Source of the DNA: Mycolicibacterium sp. P1-5
Lineage (GTDB): Bacteria > Actinomycetota > Actinomycetes > Mycobacteriales > Mycobacteriaceae
Length of the DNA: 64,000 nt
Direction: 5' to 3'
Assembly (NCBI RefSeq): GCF_008329565.1
Contig: NZ_NPKT01000005.1
Location: 1 to 64,000 of the forward strand
Shown here piece by piece: positions 52,556 through 60,819 of this stretch. The translations under genes were made by a program, and so were the position numbers. Under the pieces are notes generated by a model. The model was given only the letters and a program-made list of their open reading frames with translations. It searched no databases and was not told the DNA's origin. Positions within the stretch are counted from its first letter, which is position 1. The number at the start of each line of letters is the position of its first letter.

Positions 52556-53916
52556 GCGCCGATCTCCTCTCGGGCCAGAGCGGCACGCAAGGTCTCCAAC
52601 CAGTAGCCGTGCTGCACGGGGTAGAGGCCCTCGTCTTCGTTCTTCACGCCCGCCGAGATCACGCCGTTCATGCCGAGCGCACGCGCCGTGTCGTCAGGGC
52701 CGGACAGCCAGTGCTCGGCGCCGCGGCTCATGTCGTTCCACGGTGCGGCCTGCGCCCGAAACGTCAGCTGGCAGGAGCGGAACTCCTCCAGGTCATCCGG
52801 GGTCGCCATACCGGAGGCGTTGAAGAAGTCCTCGTACTGACGGATGCGGTGCGCGCGGGCGGCGTCGCTCTCACCCTTGGGTGCAATGCAGTAGATGGTG
52901 ACCTCGGTCTTGTCCGGTGCGATCGGCCGAAAGTGCCGGATCTGCGTCGAAAACTGGTCCATCAGATAGACATTCGGATACAAGCACAGGTTGCGCGAGC
53001 CCTTGACCATGAATTCGCCCTTGGCGTCCCCGAACTGCGCCTTCAGGGCGTCGAGCTTGTCCCACAGCGGGCGGTCCTGGGGATTGGCCGCCCAAGTCCA
53101 CAAACACAGATGGCCGTGTGGAAACGACCAGTAGCCGCCGCCCGACTTGCCCCAGCCGCCTGCGTCGAGCACCTTGGCGTCGTTCTTCGATTCGCCGGTA
53201 CTGCGCCGGCTGGTGGTCGCGGCGTAGTTCCAGTGCGTGGCGGTGACGTGATACCCGTCGGCGCCGTTCTCCGCCTGGACCTTCCAATTGCCGTCATAGC
53301 TGTAAGTCGAGGAGCCGCGCAACACCTCCAGGCCGTCGGGCGACTGGTCGACGAGCATGTCGATCACCGCGCTGGCGTCACCGAGATGCTCCCGCAGCGA
53401 CAGCACATCGGGATTCAGGCTTCCGAACAGGAAGCCGCGGTAGGACTCGAAGCGCGCCACCTTCGTCAGGTTGTGGCTGCCGTTCGAGTTGAAGGAAGAG
53501 GGGTACCCGGCGCCCTCGGGATCCTTGACCTTGAGCAGCTCGCCGTCATTGCGGAAGGTCCAGCCGTGGAAGGGGCAGGTCAGCGTCATGCGGTTATCGG
53601 TCTTGCGCCGGCAGATCATCGCGCCGCGATGAGCGCACGCGTTGATCAGACAGTTGAGGGTGCCGTCCTTGGCGCGGGTGATGACGACTGGCTGGCGGCC
53701 GATGTATGTGGTGAAGTAGTCGCCCGGCTTGGCGACCTGACTCTCATGGGCGAGATAGATCCAGTTGCCCTCGAAGATGTGTTTCATCTCGAGTTCGAAG
53801 ATTTCCTCGTCGGCGAAGATCCGGCGGTTGGCCCGGTAGATCCCCGCGTCGGCGTCATCGATCACGGCGTCGGCCAAAATCGTGGCGACGTGCCCGGTGT
53901 CGGTGGATGCGGTCAT
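52552..53916 (-). CDS. benA: Benzoate 1,2-dioxygenase, alpha subunit
   Basis: 454 residues. Rieske motif CAHRG followed by CPFHGWTF near residues 100-120; iron site [15 protein letters not shown] near 220. Catalyses addition of O2 to benzoate giving the 1,2-dihydroxy carboxylate diol. The start at 53916 has AGGAGG with 7-base spacing; an upstream ATG has no support. First gene of the benA-benB-benCD run, divergent from a LysR regulator. Confidence 0.95.
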   Translation of the reverse strand: MTASTDTGHVATILADAVIDDADAGIYRANRRIFADEEIFELEMKHIFEGNWIYLAHESQVAKPGDYFTTYIGRQPVVITRAKDGTLNCLINACAHRGAMICRRKTDNRMTLTCPFHGWTFRNDGELLKVKDPEGAGYPSSFNSNGSHNLTKVARFESYRGFLFGSLNPDVLSLREHLGDASAVIDMLVDQSPDGLEVLRGSSTYSYDGNWKVQAENGADGYHVTATHWNYAATTSRRSTGESKNDAKVLDAGGWGKSGGGYWSFPHGHLCLWTWAANPQDRPLWDKLDALKAQFGDAKGEFMVKGSRNLCLYPNVYLMDQFSTQIRHFRPIAPDKTEVTIYCIAPKGESDAARAHRIRQYEDFFNASGMATPDDLEEFRSCQLTFRAQAAPWNDMSRGAEHWLSGPDDTARALGMNGVISAGVKNEDEGLYPVQHGYWLETLRAALAREEIGA

Positions 53917-53973
53917 GCTGTGCCTCCTGAGTGAGCTGCTACATGCACTGTCGCACCGGGTGGTGCCGGTCAC

Positions 53974-53991
53974 ACTAGGCATTTGCCTAGT
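53974..53991. promoter_or_regulatory. Inverted repeat in the benA/lysR divergent region
   Basis: ACTAGGCA-TT-TGCCTAGT, 8-bp perfect arms, 58 bases before the benA start. Good candidate for the LysR (BenM-like) binding site. A second, weaker TCAT-N8-ATGA repeat sits at 54013-54028. Confidence 0.6.
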
Positions 53992-54047
53992 CCTGGCCAG
54001 GTGTGCGATTAATCATTCGGGGTTATGAAAGCCGCGTTAATGAGTCC

Positions 54048-54076
54048 TTGTCTCCTATGGATCACCGGCCTACCGT
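54048..54076 (+). promoter_or_regulatory. Promoter of the lysR-catB-catA-catC operon
   Basis: TTGTCT at 54048-54053 and TACCGT at 54071-54076 with 17-base spacing, a good fit to mycobacterial promoters. The hexamer and following bases (CCTACCGTCGAGGT) repeat at the pcaD promoter, suggesting matched transcription. Confidence 0.6.
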
Positions 54077-54118
54077 CGAGGTGTCGCCCATCACACCGGG
54101 CGGGATCGGACGGACACC

Positions 54119-55021
54119 ATGGAACTGCGCCACCTGCGCTACTTCGCAGCAGTCGCCGAGACGTGCCATTTCAGCCAGGCTGCCGAGCAGTTGCACATCG
54201 CCCAGCCCGCGCTGTCCTACGCGATCCGCCAACTCGAAGATGAGGTGGGGGCCACGCTCTTCAACCGCACCACCCGCCAGGTGGCGCTGACCGCAGCCGG
54301 TGAATTCCTGCGCGTCGAGGCGGCTCGCATCCTTGCCGGCGTCGCGGATGCCGAACGCGGTGTCCGACGCATCGCCGCCGGACGCAGCGGACTGCTGCGG
54401 ATCGGGCTGACGGGCACCGCGGCGTTCTCTCACCTGCCGCGCATCGCGCGCATCCTGCGTCAGGAACTTCCGGCGGTGGCCATGGAGATCAACGGCGACA
54501 TGCTGACGCCACAACAGTGCGACCGGCTGCGGTCGGGCCGACTCGATGTCGGGGTGCTGCGGCCGCCCGCGGTCGGTGACGACATCGAATCGCGCACCAT
54601 CGCCATCGAACCGCTCGTGCTCGCGGTTGCCGCCGATCACCGGCTGGCCGCCGAGCCGGTGGTGTCACTGACCGACCTGCGCAGCGAGCCGTTCGTCGCC
54701 TATGCCAGTCGCGACTCTGCGGTCAACGACGCGGTGCTGCGCAGCTGCAAGCGTGCCGGCTTCGTTCCGCACCGCGAGCACTCCGCCCCCGGCACCGCTG
54801 TGTTGCTGGCGTTGGTCGCGGCCGGCTTCGGAGTCGCCGTGGTTCCGGCCTCCGTACGCGCACTCCCACTGCAGGGCTTGGTATTCCGCGACCTCACCGA
54901 CGGCGGGACCATCGACCTGGCGCTGGCCTGGCAGCGCAGTACCGACAACCCGGTCGTCGAGGCTGTCATCGAGGTCCTGTCGAACGCTTTCCGACCCACA
55001 TCTGTGGAGGTCTCATTGTGA
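54119..55021 (+). CDS. LysR-family regulator of the ben/cat genes (BenM/CatR-like)
   Basis: 300 residues. Helix-turn-helix in FSQAAEQLHIAQPALSYAIR near 16-35 and an effector-binding domain (about 90-295). BenM and CatM relatives respond to benzoate and muconate. It is divergent from benA with 202 bases between starts and is itself the first gene of the catB-catA-catC transcript: its stop and the catB start share four bases (GTGA). Confidence 0.92.
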   Translation: MELRHLRYFAAVAETCHFSQAAEQLHIAQPALSYAIRQLEDEVGATLFNRTTRQVALTAAGEFLRVEAARILAGVADAERGVRRIAAGRSGLLRIGLTGTAAFSHLPRIARILRQELPAVAMEINGDMLTPQQCDRLRSGRLDVGVLRPPAVGDDIESRTIAIEPLVLAVAADHRLAAEPVVSLTDLRSEPFVAYASRDSAVNDAVLRSCKRAGFVPHREHSAPGTAVLLALVAAGFGVAVVPASVRALPLQGLVFRDLTDGGTIDLALAWQRSTDNPVVEAVIEVLSNAFRPTSVEVSL

Positions 55022-56121
55022 AAATTACTGCGATCGAGGCGATTCCGTTCGCCATTCCCTATGTGAAGCCGTTGCGGTTCGCCTCCGGCGAGGTCCATAC
55101 CGCCGAGCACGTACTGGTTCGCGTGCACACCGATGACGGTGTGGTGGGTACCGCCGAGGCCGTCCCGCGGCCTTTCACCTACGGCGAGACACAGGCCGGC
55201 ATCATCGCGGTCATCGACGGATTGTTCGCTCCCGCGCTGATCGGGCTGACCCTGCTCGAGCGGGAGGTGGCCGTCGCCAGGCTTGGCCGCACGATCGGCA
55301 ACCCCTGCGCGAAAGCCGCAGTGGACATGTCGATCTGGGATGCGCTGGGGCGCACCCTGGAACTGCCTGTCACCGGCATGCTGGGGGGATACACCGACCG
55401 GATGCGCGTCAGCCATATGCTCGGTTTCGACGAACCCGAGGCGATGGTGGCCGAGGCCGAGAAGATGCTCGACCGCCACGGTATCCGCGTCTTCAAGGTG
55501 AAGGTCGGTCGCCGCCCGGTGACGTTGGACACCGCGGTGGTGCGTGCGCTGCGGGAGCGTTTCGGTGACACCATCGAGCTCTACGTCGACGGCAACCGCG
55601 GCTGGACTGCGGCGGAATCGCTGCGTGCCATGCAGGAGATGTCTGATCTCGGTCTGACCTTCGCCGAGGAACTGTGCCCGGCCGATGACGTGCTGGGGCG
55701 GCGCTGGCTGGTGGAGCGGGTCGACGTTCCGTTCATCGCGGACGAATCCGTACCCACCGCAGCCGATGTCACCCGCGAAGTGCTGGCCGGGTCGGCGACC
55801 GCGATAAGCATCAAGACCGCGCGAACGGGGTTCACCGCCTCGCAGCGCATACACCATCTCGCCGAAGGGCTGGGATTGGAAGTCGTGATGGGCAACCAGA
55901 TCGACGGTCAACTCGGCAGCGCCTGCTCGGTCGCTTTCGGGGCCGCTTATGAACTGACCTCCCGGCGGGCCGGCGAACTGTCGAACTTCCTCGACATGTC
56001 CGACGACCTGCTCACCGAATCACTGCAAATTCGCGACGGCGTGCTGCGGGTGCCCGCAGGCGTCGGGCTCGGCGTCGACGTCGACGCCGACAAACTCGCG
56101 CACTATCGCAGCGACCACTGA
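55018..56121 (+). CDS. catB: Muconate cycloisomerase
   Basis: 367 residues, enolase superfamily. Lysines in VFKVKVGR near 163, metal ligands Asp in YVDGNRGW, Glu in FAEELCP and Asp/Glu in IADESVP, and the second Lys in SIKTARTGF are all in place. Cyclises cis,cis-muconate to muconolactone. GTG start overlaps the LysR stop. Members of this family also include chloromuconate enzymes; the neighbouring catA and catC support CatB. Confidence 0.93.
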   Translation: MKITAIEAIPFAIPYVKPLRFASGEVHTAEHVLVRVHTDDGVVGTAEAVPRPFTYGETQAGIIAVIDGLFAPALIGLTLLEREVAVARLGRTIGNPCAKAAVDMSIWDALGRTLELPVTGMLGGYTDRMRVSHMLGFDEPEAMVAEAEKMLDRHGIRVFKVKVGRRPVTLDTAVVRALRERFGDTIELYVDGNRGWTAAESLRAMQEMSDLGLTFAEELCPADDVLGRRWLVERVDVPFIADESVPTAADVTREVLAGSATAISIKTARTGFTASQRIHHLAEGLGLEVVMGNQIDGQLGSACSVAFGAAYELTSRRAGELSNFLDMSDDLLTESLQIRDGVLRVPAGVGLGVDVDADKLAHYRSDH

Positions 56122-56179
56122 ATCTTCCTGGTGGCAGCCCCACCGGATATGGAATACCCAGCACGAGAACAGGATTGAA

Positions 56180-57040
56180 ATGACCACCATCGAACGGCCC
56201 ACGGCCACCGCAGCATCGTCCGGCGCGTCAGCCACCGAACGTTTCCACACCGACAAGTCGCCGTTCGCCGCGGTGCGTGACGTTCCGCCGGAGCGCGTCG
56301 ACACCCTCGCGCGCGAAGTGCTCGGCGCCGTCCACGACACCATCCGCCGGCACCGGGTCAACTACGACGAATACAACGCTCTGAAGGCGTGGCTGATCAA
56401 CGTGGGCCAGGACGGCGAGTGGCCGCTGTTCCTCGACGTCTGGGTCGAACACGTAGTCGAGGACGTCGCGACCGATCACCGCCAGGGCAACAAGGGCACC
56501 ATCGAAGGACCGTACTATGTGCCGGGTTCACCCGAGCATGGACCGCGCGGCACGATCGACATGCGTGAGGACGAGCAGGGCACGCCGCTGGTGTGGAGGG
56601 GCAAGATCACCTCGACCGACGGCACCCCGCTGCAGGGCAAGATCGAACTGTGGCACGCCGACGACAAGGGCTTCTACTCCCAGTTCGCGCCCGGCCTCCC
56701 GGAGTGGAACCTGCGCGGTAGCTTCTCCACCGGGCCGGACGGCGTCTTCGAGATCACCACCATCCGGCCTGCGCCGTACCAGATTCCGACCGACGGCTCG
56801 TGCGGCAAGCTGATCGCGGCCGCCGGCTGGCACTCCTGGCGTCCGGCGCACCTGCACGTGAAGGTCTCCGCTCCCGAGCGCGAACTGCTGACCGCGCAGC
56901 TCTACTTCCCCGGTGATGCGCACAACGCCGACGACATCGCGAGCGCCGTCAAACCCGAACTGATCCTCAACCCGCAGTCGCGGCCGGACGGATCGCAGAC
57001 CGTCGAGTACGGCTTCGTGCTGGACCCGAAACAGAGCTGA
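56180..57040 (+). CDS. catA: Catechol 1,2-dioxygenase (intradiol)
   Basis: 286 residues. The Fe(III) ligands are two Tyr (GPYYVPGSPEHG near 113, PYQIPTDG near 197) and two His (WRPAHLHVKV near 218). Cleaves catechol between its hydroxyls to cis,cis-muconate. The N-terminal helical dimerisation region precedes. Follows catB by 58 bases and precedes catC by 1 base. Confidence 0.95.
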   Translation: MTTIERPTATAASSGASATERFHTDKSPFAAVRDVPPERVDTLAREVLGAVHDTIRRHRVNYDEYNALKAWLINVGQDGEWPLFLDVWVEHVVEDVATDHRQGNKGTIEGPYYVPGSPEHGPRGTIDMREDEQGTPLVWRGKITSTDGTPLQGKIELWHADDKGFYSQFAPGLPEWNLRGSFSTGPDGVFEITTIRPAPYQIPTDGSCGKLIAAAGWHSWRPAHLHVKVSAPERELLTAQLYFPGDAHNADDIASAVKPELILNPQSRPDGSQTVEYGFVLDPKQS

Positions 57041-57041
57041 C

Positions 57042-57335
57042 ATGCATTTCCATGTCCGCATGGACGTCAATCTGCCTCCCGACCTCGATCCGCAGGTACG
57101 CGATGAGCTGATCGCCCGGGAGAAGGCCTACTCGCAGAATTTGCAGCACGAAGGCAAGTGGCCGCACATCTGGCGCATCGTCGGCGAATACGCGAACTTC
57201 TCCATCTTCGACGTCGACTCCAACGACGAACTGCACCAGATCCTTTCGGGTCTCCCGTTGTTCGGATACATGAGCATCCGGGTGACTCCGTTGGCGGTAC
57301 ACCCGTCCGACATCTCGAATACTGCTCATCGATAG
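57042..57335 (+). CDS. catC: Muconolactone delta-isomerase
   Basis: 97 residues, complete. The N-terminus MHFHVRMDVNLP and WRIVGEYANFSIFDV are characteristic of the decameric ferredoxin-fold isomerase. Converts muconolactone to 3-oxoadipate enol-lactone, the substrate of PcaD. Start one base after the catA stop, so co-translated. Confidence 0.95.
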   Translation: MHFHVRMDVNLPPDLDPQVRDELIAREKAYSQNLQHEGKWPHIWRIVGEYANFSIFDVDSNDELHQILSGLPLFGYMSIRVTPLAVHPSDISNTAHR

Positions 57336-57338
57336 GGC

Positions 57339-57344
57339 TACCGT
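57339..57344 (+). promoter_or_regulatory. -10 for a probably leaderless LysR message
   Basis: TACCGT ends 6 bases before the ATG at 57351, the spacing expected when transcription begins at the start codon. Confidence 0.5.
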
Positions 57345-57350
57345 CTCAAC

Positions 57351-58235
57351 ATGGAGTTGCGCCACCTGAGGTACTTCCGCGCTGTCGCCGAAGAACTGCA
57401 CTTCGGCCGCGCTGCTGACCGCCTGCACATGGCGCAGCCGCCGCTGTCGCAACAGATTCGGTCGCTGGAACGGGAATTGGGCGTGCAGTTGCTCATACGC
57501 AGTACCCGACGGGTGGAACTCACCCCCGCTGGGCAGGCCTACCTGCGCCGGGTGGTGACGATCCTCGACGGGGTCGACGACGCAGGCCGTCAGGTCCGTC
57601 GCATCGAGAGAGGCACCGAGGGACAGTTGGTTGTCGGGTGCGTCGGTTCGGCGACCTACTCGTTGCTGCCGGAGTTCGTTCGCGAACTCCGTATCGAACT
57701 GCCGCTCGTCGACATCACCGTGCGCGGTGAGATGTTGGCCCCTGCGCAACTGTCTGCCCTAGTCGCCGGTGACATCGACATCGCGCTGCTCCGCCCGCCG
57801 GTGACAGCGGACGGAGTACAGGCCGAATTTCTGCGCCGGGATCGTTTATTGGTTGCGCTGCCCGCCGGGCACGAGCTGGCCGACCGGGATCGGGTCACCA
57901 TGGCCGAGCTACGCGAGGCTGACTTCATCGTCCATGCAGCACAAGGACGCTCGGCGATGGAAGCTGTCGTAACCGGGCTGGCGTCGGCGGCAGGATTCCG
58001 TCCTCGGATTCGGCAGGAGGTCGAGGAGACTTCCACCCTGGTGACGCTGGTCGCCGCGGGACTCGGCATTGCCATCGTGCCCGAACCCACCAGCGCGCTG
58101 CAGCTCAACGGCCTTGCGTACCGCCCGCTGGCGCCCGGTGACGTCGGCATAGACCTGTTCGTAGCGCACAGCACAGGCGCCTCGCCGGTCGTGGGACAGG
58201 CCCTGGCGATTCTCCACCAGGTCAACCAAACGTGA
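57351..58235 (+). CDS. LysR-family regulator, second copy near the cat genes
   Basis: 294 residues. N-terminus MELRHLRYFRAVAEELHFGR and the helix-turn-helix GRAADRLHMAQPPLSQQIRS are of the same subgroup as the LysR at 54.1 kb, but the effector domain differs, so it probably senses a different intermediate. It has its own near-start promoter and follows catC by 15 bases. Target genes are unknown; the cat operon is the obvious candidate. Confidence 0.92.
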   Translation: MELRHLRYFRAVAEELHFGRAADRLHMAQPPLSQQIRSLERELGVQLLIRSTRRVELTPAGQAYLRRVVTILDGVDDAGRQVRRIERGTEGQLVVGCVGSATYSLLPEFVRELRIELPLVDITVRGEMLAPAQLSALVAGDIDIALLRPPVTADGVQAEFLRRDRLLVALPAGHELADRDRVTMAELREADFIVHAAQGRSAMEAVVTGLASAAGFRPRIRQEVEETSTLVTLVAAGLGIAIVPEPTSALQLNGLAYRPLAPGDVGIDLFVAHSTGASPVVGQALAILHQVNQT

Positions 58236-58323
58236 GCTGGGCGGGGTTCAGTTCGCTATAGTCTGCGAAAGGCTATGCACGGCACGCGAAGTCGCCCAGA
58301 ACCGGTGAAAACCCGGACACCAG

Positions 58324-58505
58324 CGGGCTAGCCGGTTCGCTCGCCGATGAACTCGACCCCGGCGACGATAGCGGGACGGTGGCGCAGGACTCGGTAGTGA
58401 GCTAGCCGGCCGAGTCCTTTTGTGGTCATGAATTGTGCGCCTGGCCATGAGGCGGCCAGTCGCTCACTGGCGGCATACGGGCTGTCCGGGTCGTCGGGGT
58501 CGTGG
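58324..58505 (-). pseudogene. Remnant: 3' end of an alpha/beta hydrolase gene
   Basis: Encodes the last 58 residues of a copy of the hydrolase at 60820-61761 (about 49 of 57 positions identical, stop codon included). The rest of that gene is absent. It joins the oxygenase remnant within TGG at 58503-58505, three bases common to both parents, leaving an in-frame hybrid of 82 codons without a ribosome site. Confidence 0.85.
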
Positions 58506-58777
58506 TACCCGAACACGACTCCTGCCGGCGCCAGGGCGACGCTGGCCGTGACTTGGTTGACGTGCCGCGCGACCACTTTTCTTGACCAAACCGGGAAGTG
58601 CGTCCGTCAGAGTCTTCAGGTGCCGGACCCGCGATGGCATCGACGAGTTGGGCGCGCCACGAAGACGAGTTCCCGCCCCGGGCGAGAACGTAATTCAGCG
58701 ATTTGACGAGCTCGATGCCATTCGGAGAGTGCAGCGCTTCGGGAGCCCCCCACAACCGACCGGAGAAGGAAGAGTAT
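58504..58777 (-). pseudogene. Remnant: middle of a DUF2236 oxygenase gene
   Basis: About 93% identical to 62092-62365 inside the intact oxygenase gene. Contains a one-base insertion (near 58570) and a two-base deletion (near 58612) that shift the frame, so it cannot be functional. Both ends of the parent gene are missing. Confidence 0.9.
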
Positions 58778-59070
58778 CCGGTGACGGCGACGAGGTAATC
58801 GCCGCGCTGCCGATGTCGTGTGGCAACGGCGAGGCCATCCTGTCGATGGCCGAAAGGACCTGGAAGGTAACCGAAGTCGCTGACATCCCGGTGAAGGGCC
58901 GTGGCGGCGCCGGCGTCGGGTTGCATCCGTTCGTGAAGGGCGAGGATGCCCTGCTGTCGGCGTCCATCTCCACGACCGGTTGTGTGCACGGCAAGAGAGC
59001 CGTGCGCGCCGAGAACCGCGCGAAGGCGTCGATCAAGGGGCTCGGAACGGACGTGGCACCGGCGGACTAA
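58778..59070 (+). pseudogene. Remnant: 3' end of topoM (direct repeat, downstream copy)
   Basis: 58778-59039 matches 44065-44326 without gaps at about 93%; after that similarity fades but the topoM frame continues to a TAA at 59068-59070. It keeps an open frame yet has no start or ribosome site, and the upstream bases are antisense oxygenase sequence. The last bases (CCGGCGGACTAACCGGTGA) also resemble 61799-61817 at the end of the intact oxygenase gene, which may be chance. Confidence 0.9.
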
Positions 59071-59091
59071 CCGGTGATCTCCGATTGCAAC

Positions 59092-59712
59092 CTACTCGGC
59101 ACTCGGGTGGAACCGCTTGACGCGGCGCAGGGTGTTCACGTCAGTGTGGTGCATCTCCATACCGGTGGCGGCCAGCCGCAACACCAGATCCGACGTGTAG
59201 CTCAAGGTGCCGTCGTCGTTAAAGGTAAAGCTGCTGGTGAAGCCCTTGATCTCGGCGCGGTCGAGCAGATAACGGTTCTGCAGGATCCCGTAACAGGGGT
59301 CACCGGGCGTCGCATTGAAATGCAGGGTGCGGTCGCCGACCGCGGCGTCACTGCCGGCGAGTATCGCGATACCCCGGCCGAAGACGACGTTGCGAATCAC
59401 CTGGCCATTTGTCTTGTCCCACAGCAAGAAGCCGATCTCATCGTGGAAGGGGTCCATCGCCTCCTCCCCGTGCCGCCAGGCTGTCATCGAGTAATTGAGC
59501 CCCCAGAGCACCTGCTGGCCGTTTTCCTGAAGCGGGATGGGCTTGAAGACAGCCTTCTCGAAATAGGTTGTGTTACCGGTCTCGTCATCGTGGTTGTGGT
59601 AGCTGAGGTCGACACCGAGGTCGCCCTCCCACTCCCCCACCAGCGGGGTCAGTGGGCCGAGCTTCTGCGGGCCCCGGACGGTGGTCGGATCGAGAGTTTG
59701 CGCGCTGGACAT
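59092..59712 (-). CDS. Nitrobindin-like heme-binding beta-barrel protein
   Basis: 206 residues. LGPLTPLVGEWEGDLG near the N-terminus matches the GxWxG element of the FABP-like heme-binding barrel (nitrobindin/THAP4 group), and MEMHHTDVNTLRRV near the C-terminus supplies a candidate axial His. Such proteins bind heme and scavenge NO or peroxynitrite. It follows the Fur gene by 14 bases. ATG at 59712 is chosen because GGAG lies 9 bases upstream; a TTG at 59730 is possible. Confidence 0.78.
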   Translation of the reverse strand: MSSAQTLDPTTVRGPQKLGPLTPLVGEWEGDLGVDLSYHNHDDETGNTTYFEKAVFKPIPLQENGQQVLWGLNYSMTAWRHGEEAMDPFHDEIGFLLWDKTNGQVIRNVVFGRGIAILAGSDAAVGDRTLHFNATPGDPCYGILQNRYLLDRAEIKGFTSSFTFNDDGTLSYTSDLVLRLAATGMEMHHTDVNTLRRVKRFHPSAE

Positions 59713-59726
59713 CTGCGGTTCTCCGT

Positions 59727-60164
59727 TCAATTGTTGGTTGCGGTTTCAGTTGACATAGCTCGGCATGGCGGGCAGAGACCCCAGAACGTCACCTCGGCCT
59801 CATCAATGCAGAAGTTGTGGTCGTCGCTGGCCTGCAGACACGGCACTTCGCCGGTCGCACAAGGGACGTCGATGATCACCCCGCACCCCCGACATACCAG
59901 GTGGTGATGGTTGTCGCCGGTTTCGACCTCGAAAACCGCTCGCAGGCCCGCCGGTTCCACACACCGCAGCAACCCCACCCGTGTGAGTGCGTGCACCACG
60001 TCGTAGATGGCTTGGGTCGACACCGAGCCCAGTCGGTCTCGAGCTCCGGCAGCGATGGCTTCGACGTCAGCATGCGGTCGGTCCGCGAGTTCTGCAAGCA
60101 CCGCGACGCGCGGCCGGGTTACTCGTAGGCCGACGGCGCGAAGTCGATCCTCAGCGCTTTGCAT
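59727..60164 (-). CDS. furA: Fur-family repressor (FurA-like)
   Basis: 145 residues. Winged helix (LRVTRPRVAVLAELA and TQAIYDVVHALT), a HHHLVCRGCG metal site and a C-terminal CPPC. In mycobacteria FurA normally precedes katG; here no catalase-peroxidase follows, and a nitrobindin-like gene takes that place. ATG at 60164 with GAGGG upstream; a TTG at 60191 is the longer alternative. A perfect palindrome lies 44 bases upstream. Confidence 0.9.
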   Translation of the reverse strand: MQSAEDRLRAVGLRVTRPRVAVLAELADRPHADVEAIAAGARDRLGSVSTQAIYDVVHALTRVGLLRCVEPAGLRAVFEVETGDNHHHLVCRGCGVIIDVPCATGEVPCLQASDDHNFCIDEAEVTFWGLCPPCRAMSTETATNN

Positions 60165-60207
60165 GTGGCCCTCGATTCTGGAGTTAATCAAAACTACCTC
60201 TCAGGCA

Positions 60208-60225
60208 TTGTCTTGCGCAAGACAA
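60208..60225. promoter_or_regulatory. 18-bp palindrome upstream of the Fur gene
   Basis: TTGTCTTGCGCAAGACAA is perfectly self-complementary and placed for repression of the fur-nitrobindin pair. It is the best operator candidate in the window and may be the Fur site itself. Confidence 0.7.
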
Positions 60226-60268
60226 CACTTGTGTTCGACAATATTGGGCGCCTCGCGTCGTCCTGATG

Positions 60269-60730
60269 TCAGTACGGAATCCTGGGGTCTTCTGGCGCTT
60301 CCAGCACCTCGTGCAACCGCTCGAGAGCGGCGATGCACTGCGATCGCTCGGCGCGGGTGAGTCGATCCAGAGCGTGACCCAGCTCACGCCGCCGGCGACC
60401 TTCCACTTCCTTCACCAATCGCCGGCCTTTGTCGGTAAGGACCAGTACGACGGCGCTGCGGTTGACGGAGTCCGGACGCCGGATCAGGTGACCTGACGCA
60501 TCGAGTCGATCCACCAAACGGGTCACTGACGAAGCCGCGACAGCCAGCACCTGGGCGCACTTGGTCGCACCGGTGTCACCCAACTCGTCAAGGACACGCA
60601 GCAGCCGAAACTGCGGCAGCGAGACTTCGAGGTTCTCGACGCTGCGCAGGGCCACGCCGACCAGGTCGCTGGTGGCGAGTTGAATGGCTGCCAACTCCCG
60701 AACCGTTGACGCCGCCGGCTTCCTGGTCAC
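60269..60730 (-). CDS. MarR-family transcriptional regulator
   Basis: 153 residues. Winged helix: VLAVAASSVTRLVDRLDASG and DSVNRSAVVLVLT. Start GTG at 60730 (or the adjacent GTG at 60733), since homology begins there; the longer frame upstream is basic, low-complexity sequence. It reads toward fur, 104 bases upstream of it, and its 3' end is 44 bases beyond the palindrome. Confidence 0.85.
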   Translation of the reverse strand: MTRKPAASTVRELAAIQLATSDLVGVALRSVENLEVSLPQFRLLRVLDELGDTGATKCAQVLAVAASSVTRLVDRLDASGHLIRRPDSVNRSAVVLVLTDKGRRLVKEVEGRRRRELGHALDRLTRAERSQCIAALERLHEVLEAPEDPRIPY

Positions 60731-60819
60731 CACCTGGCGAGTATCGCACGCAGGATATGTCCCAGCGGGCGAAGGATGTTCGTGAAGCGGGTAGAAAGCA
60801 CCGCGCGCGTAGCCGCGGG

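Noticed and set aside
44370..58323. Insertion-sequence or integrase-driven origin of the ben/cat island
   Set aside because: No transposase, integrase, terminal inverted repeat or tRNA is visible at the edges; homologous exchange or duplication fits better.
58582..59070. Open plus-strand frame joining antisense oxygenase to the topoM end, as a possible new gene
   Set aside because: No ribosome site or promoter; the first third is meaningless antisense sequence, so it is better explained as a remnant.
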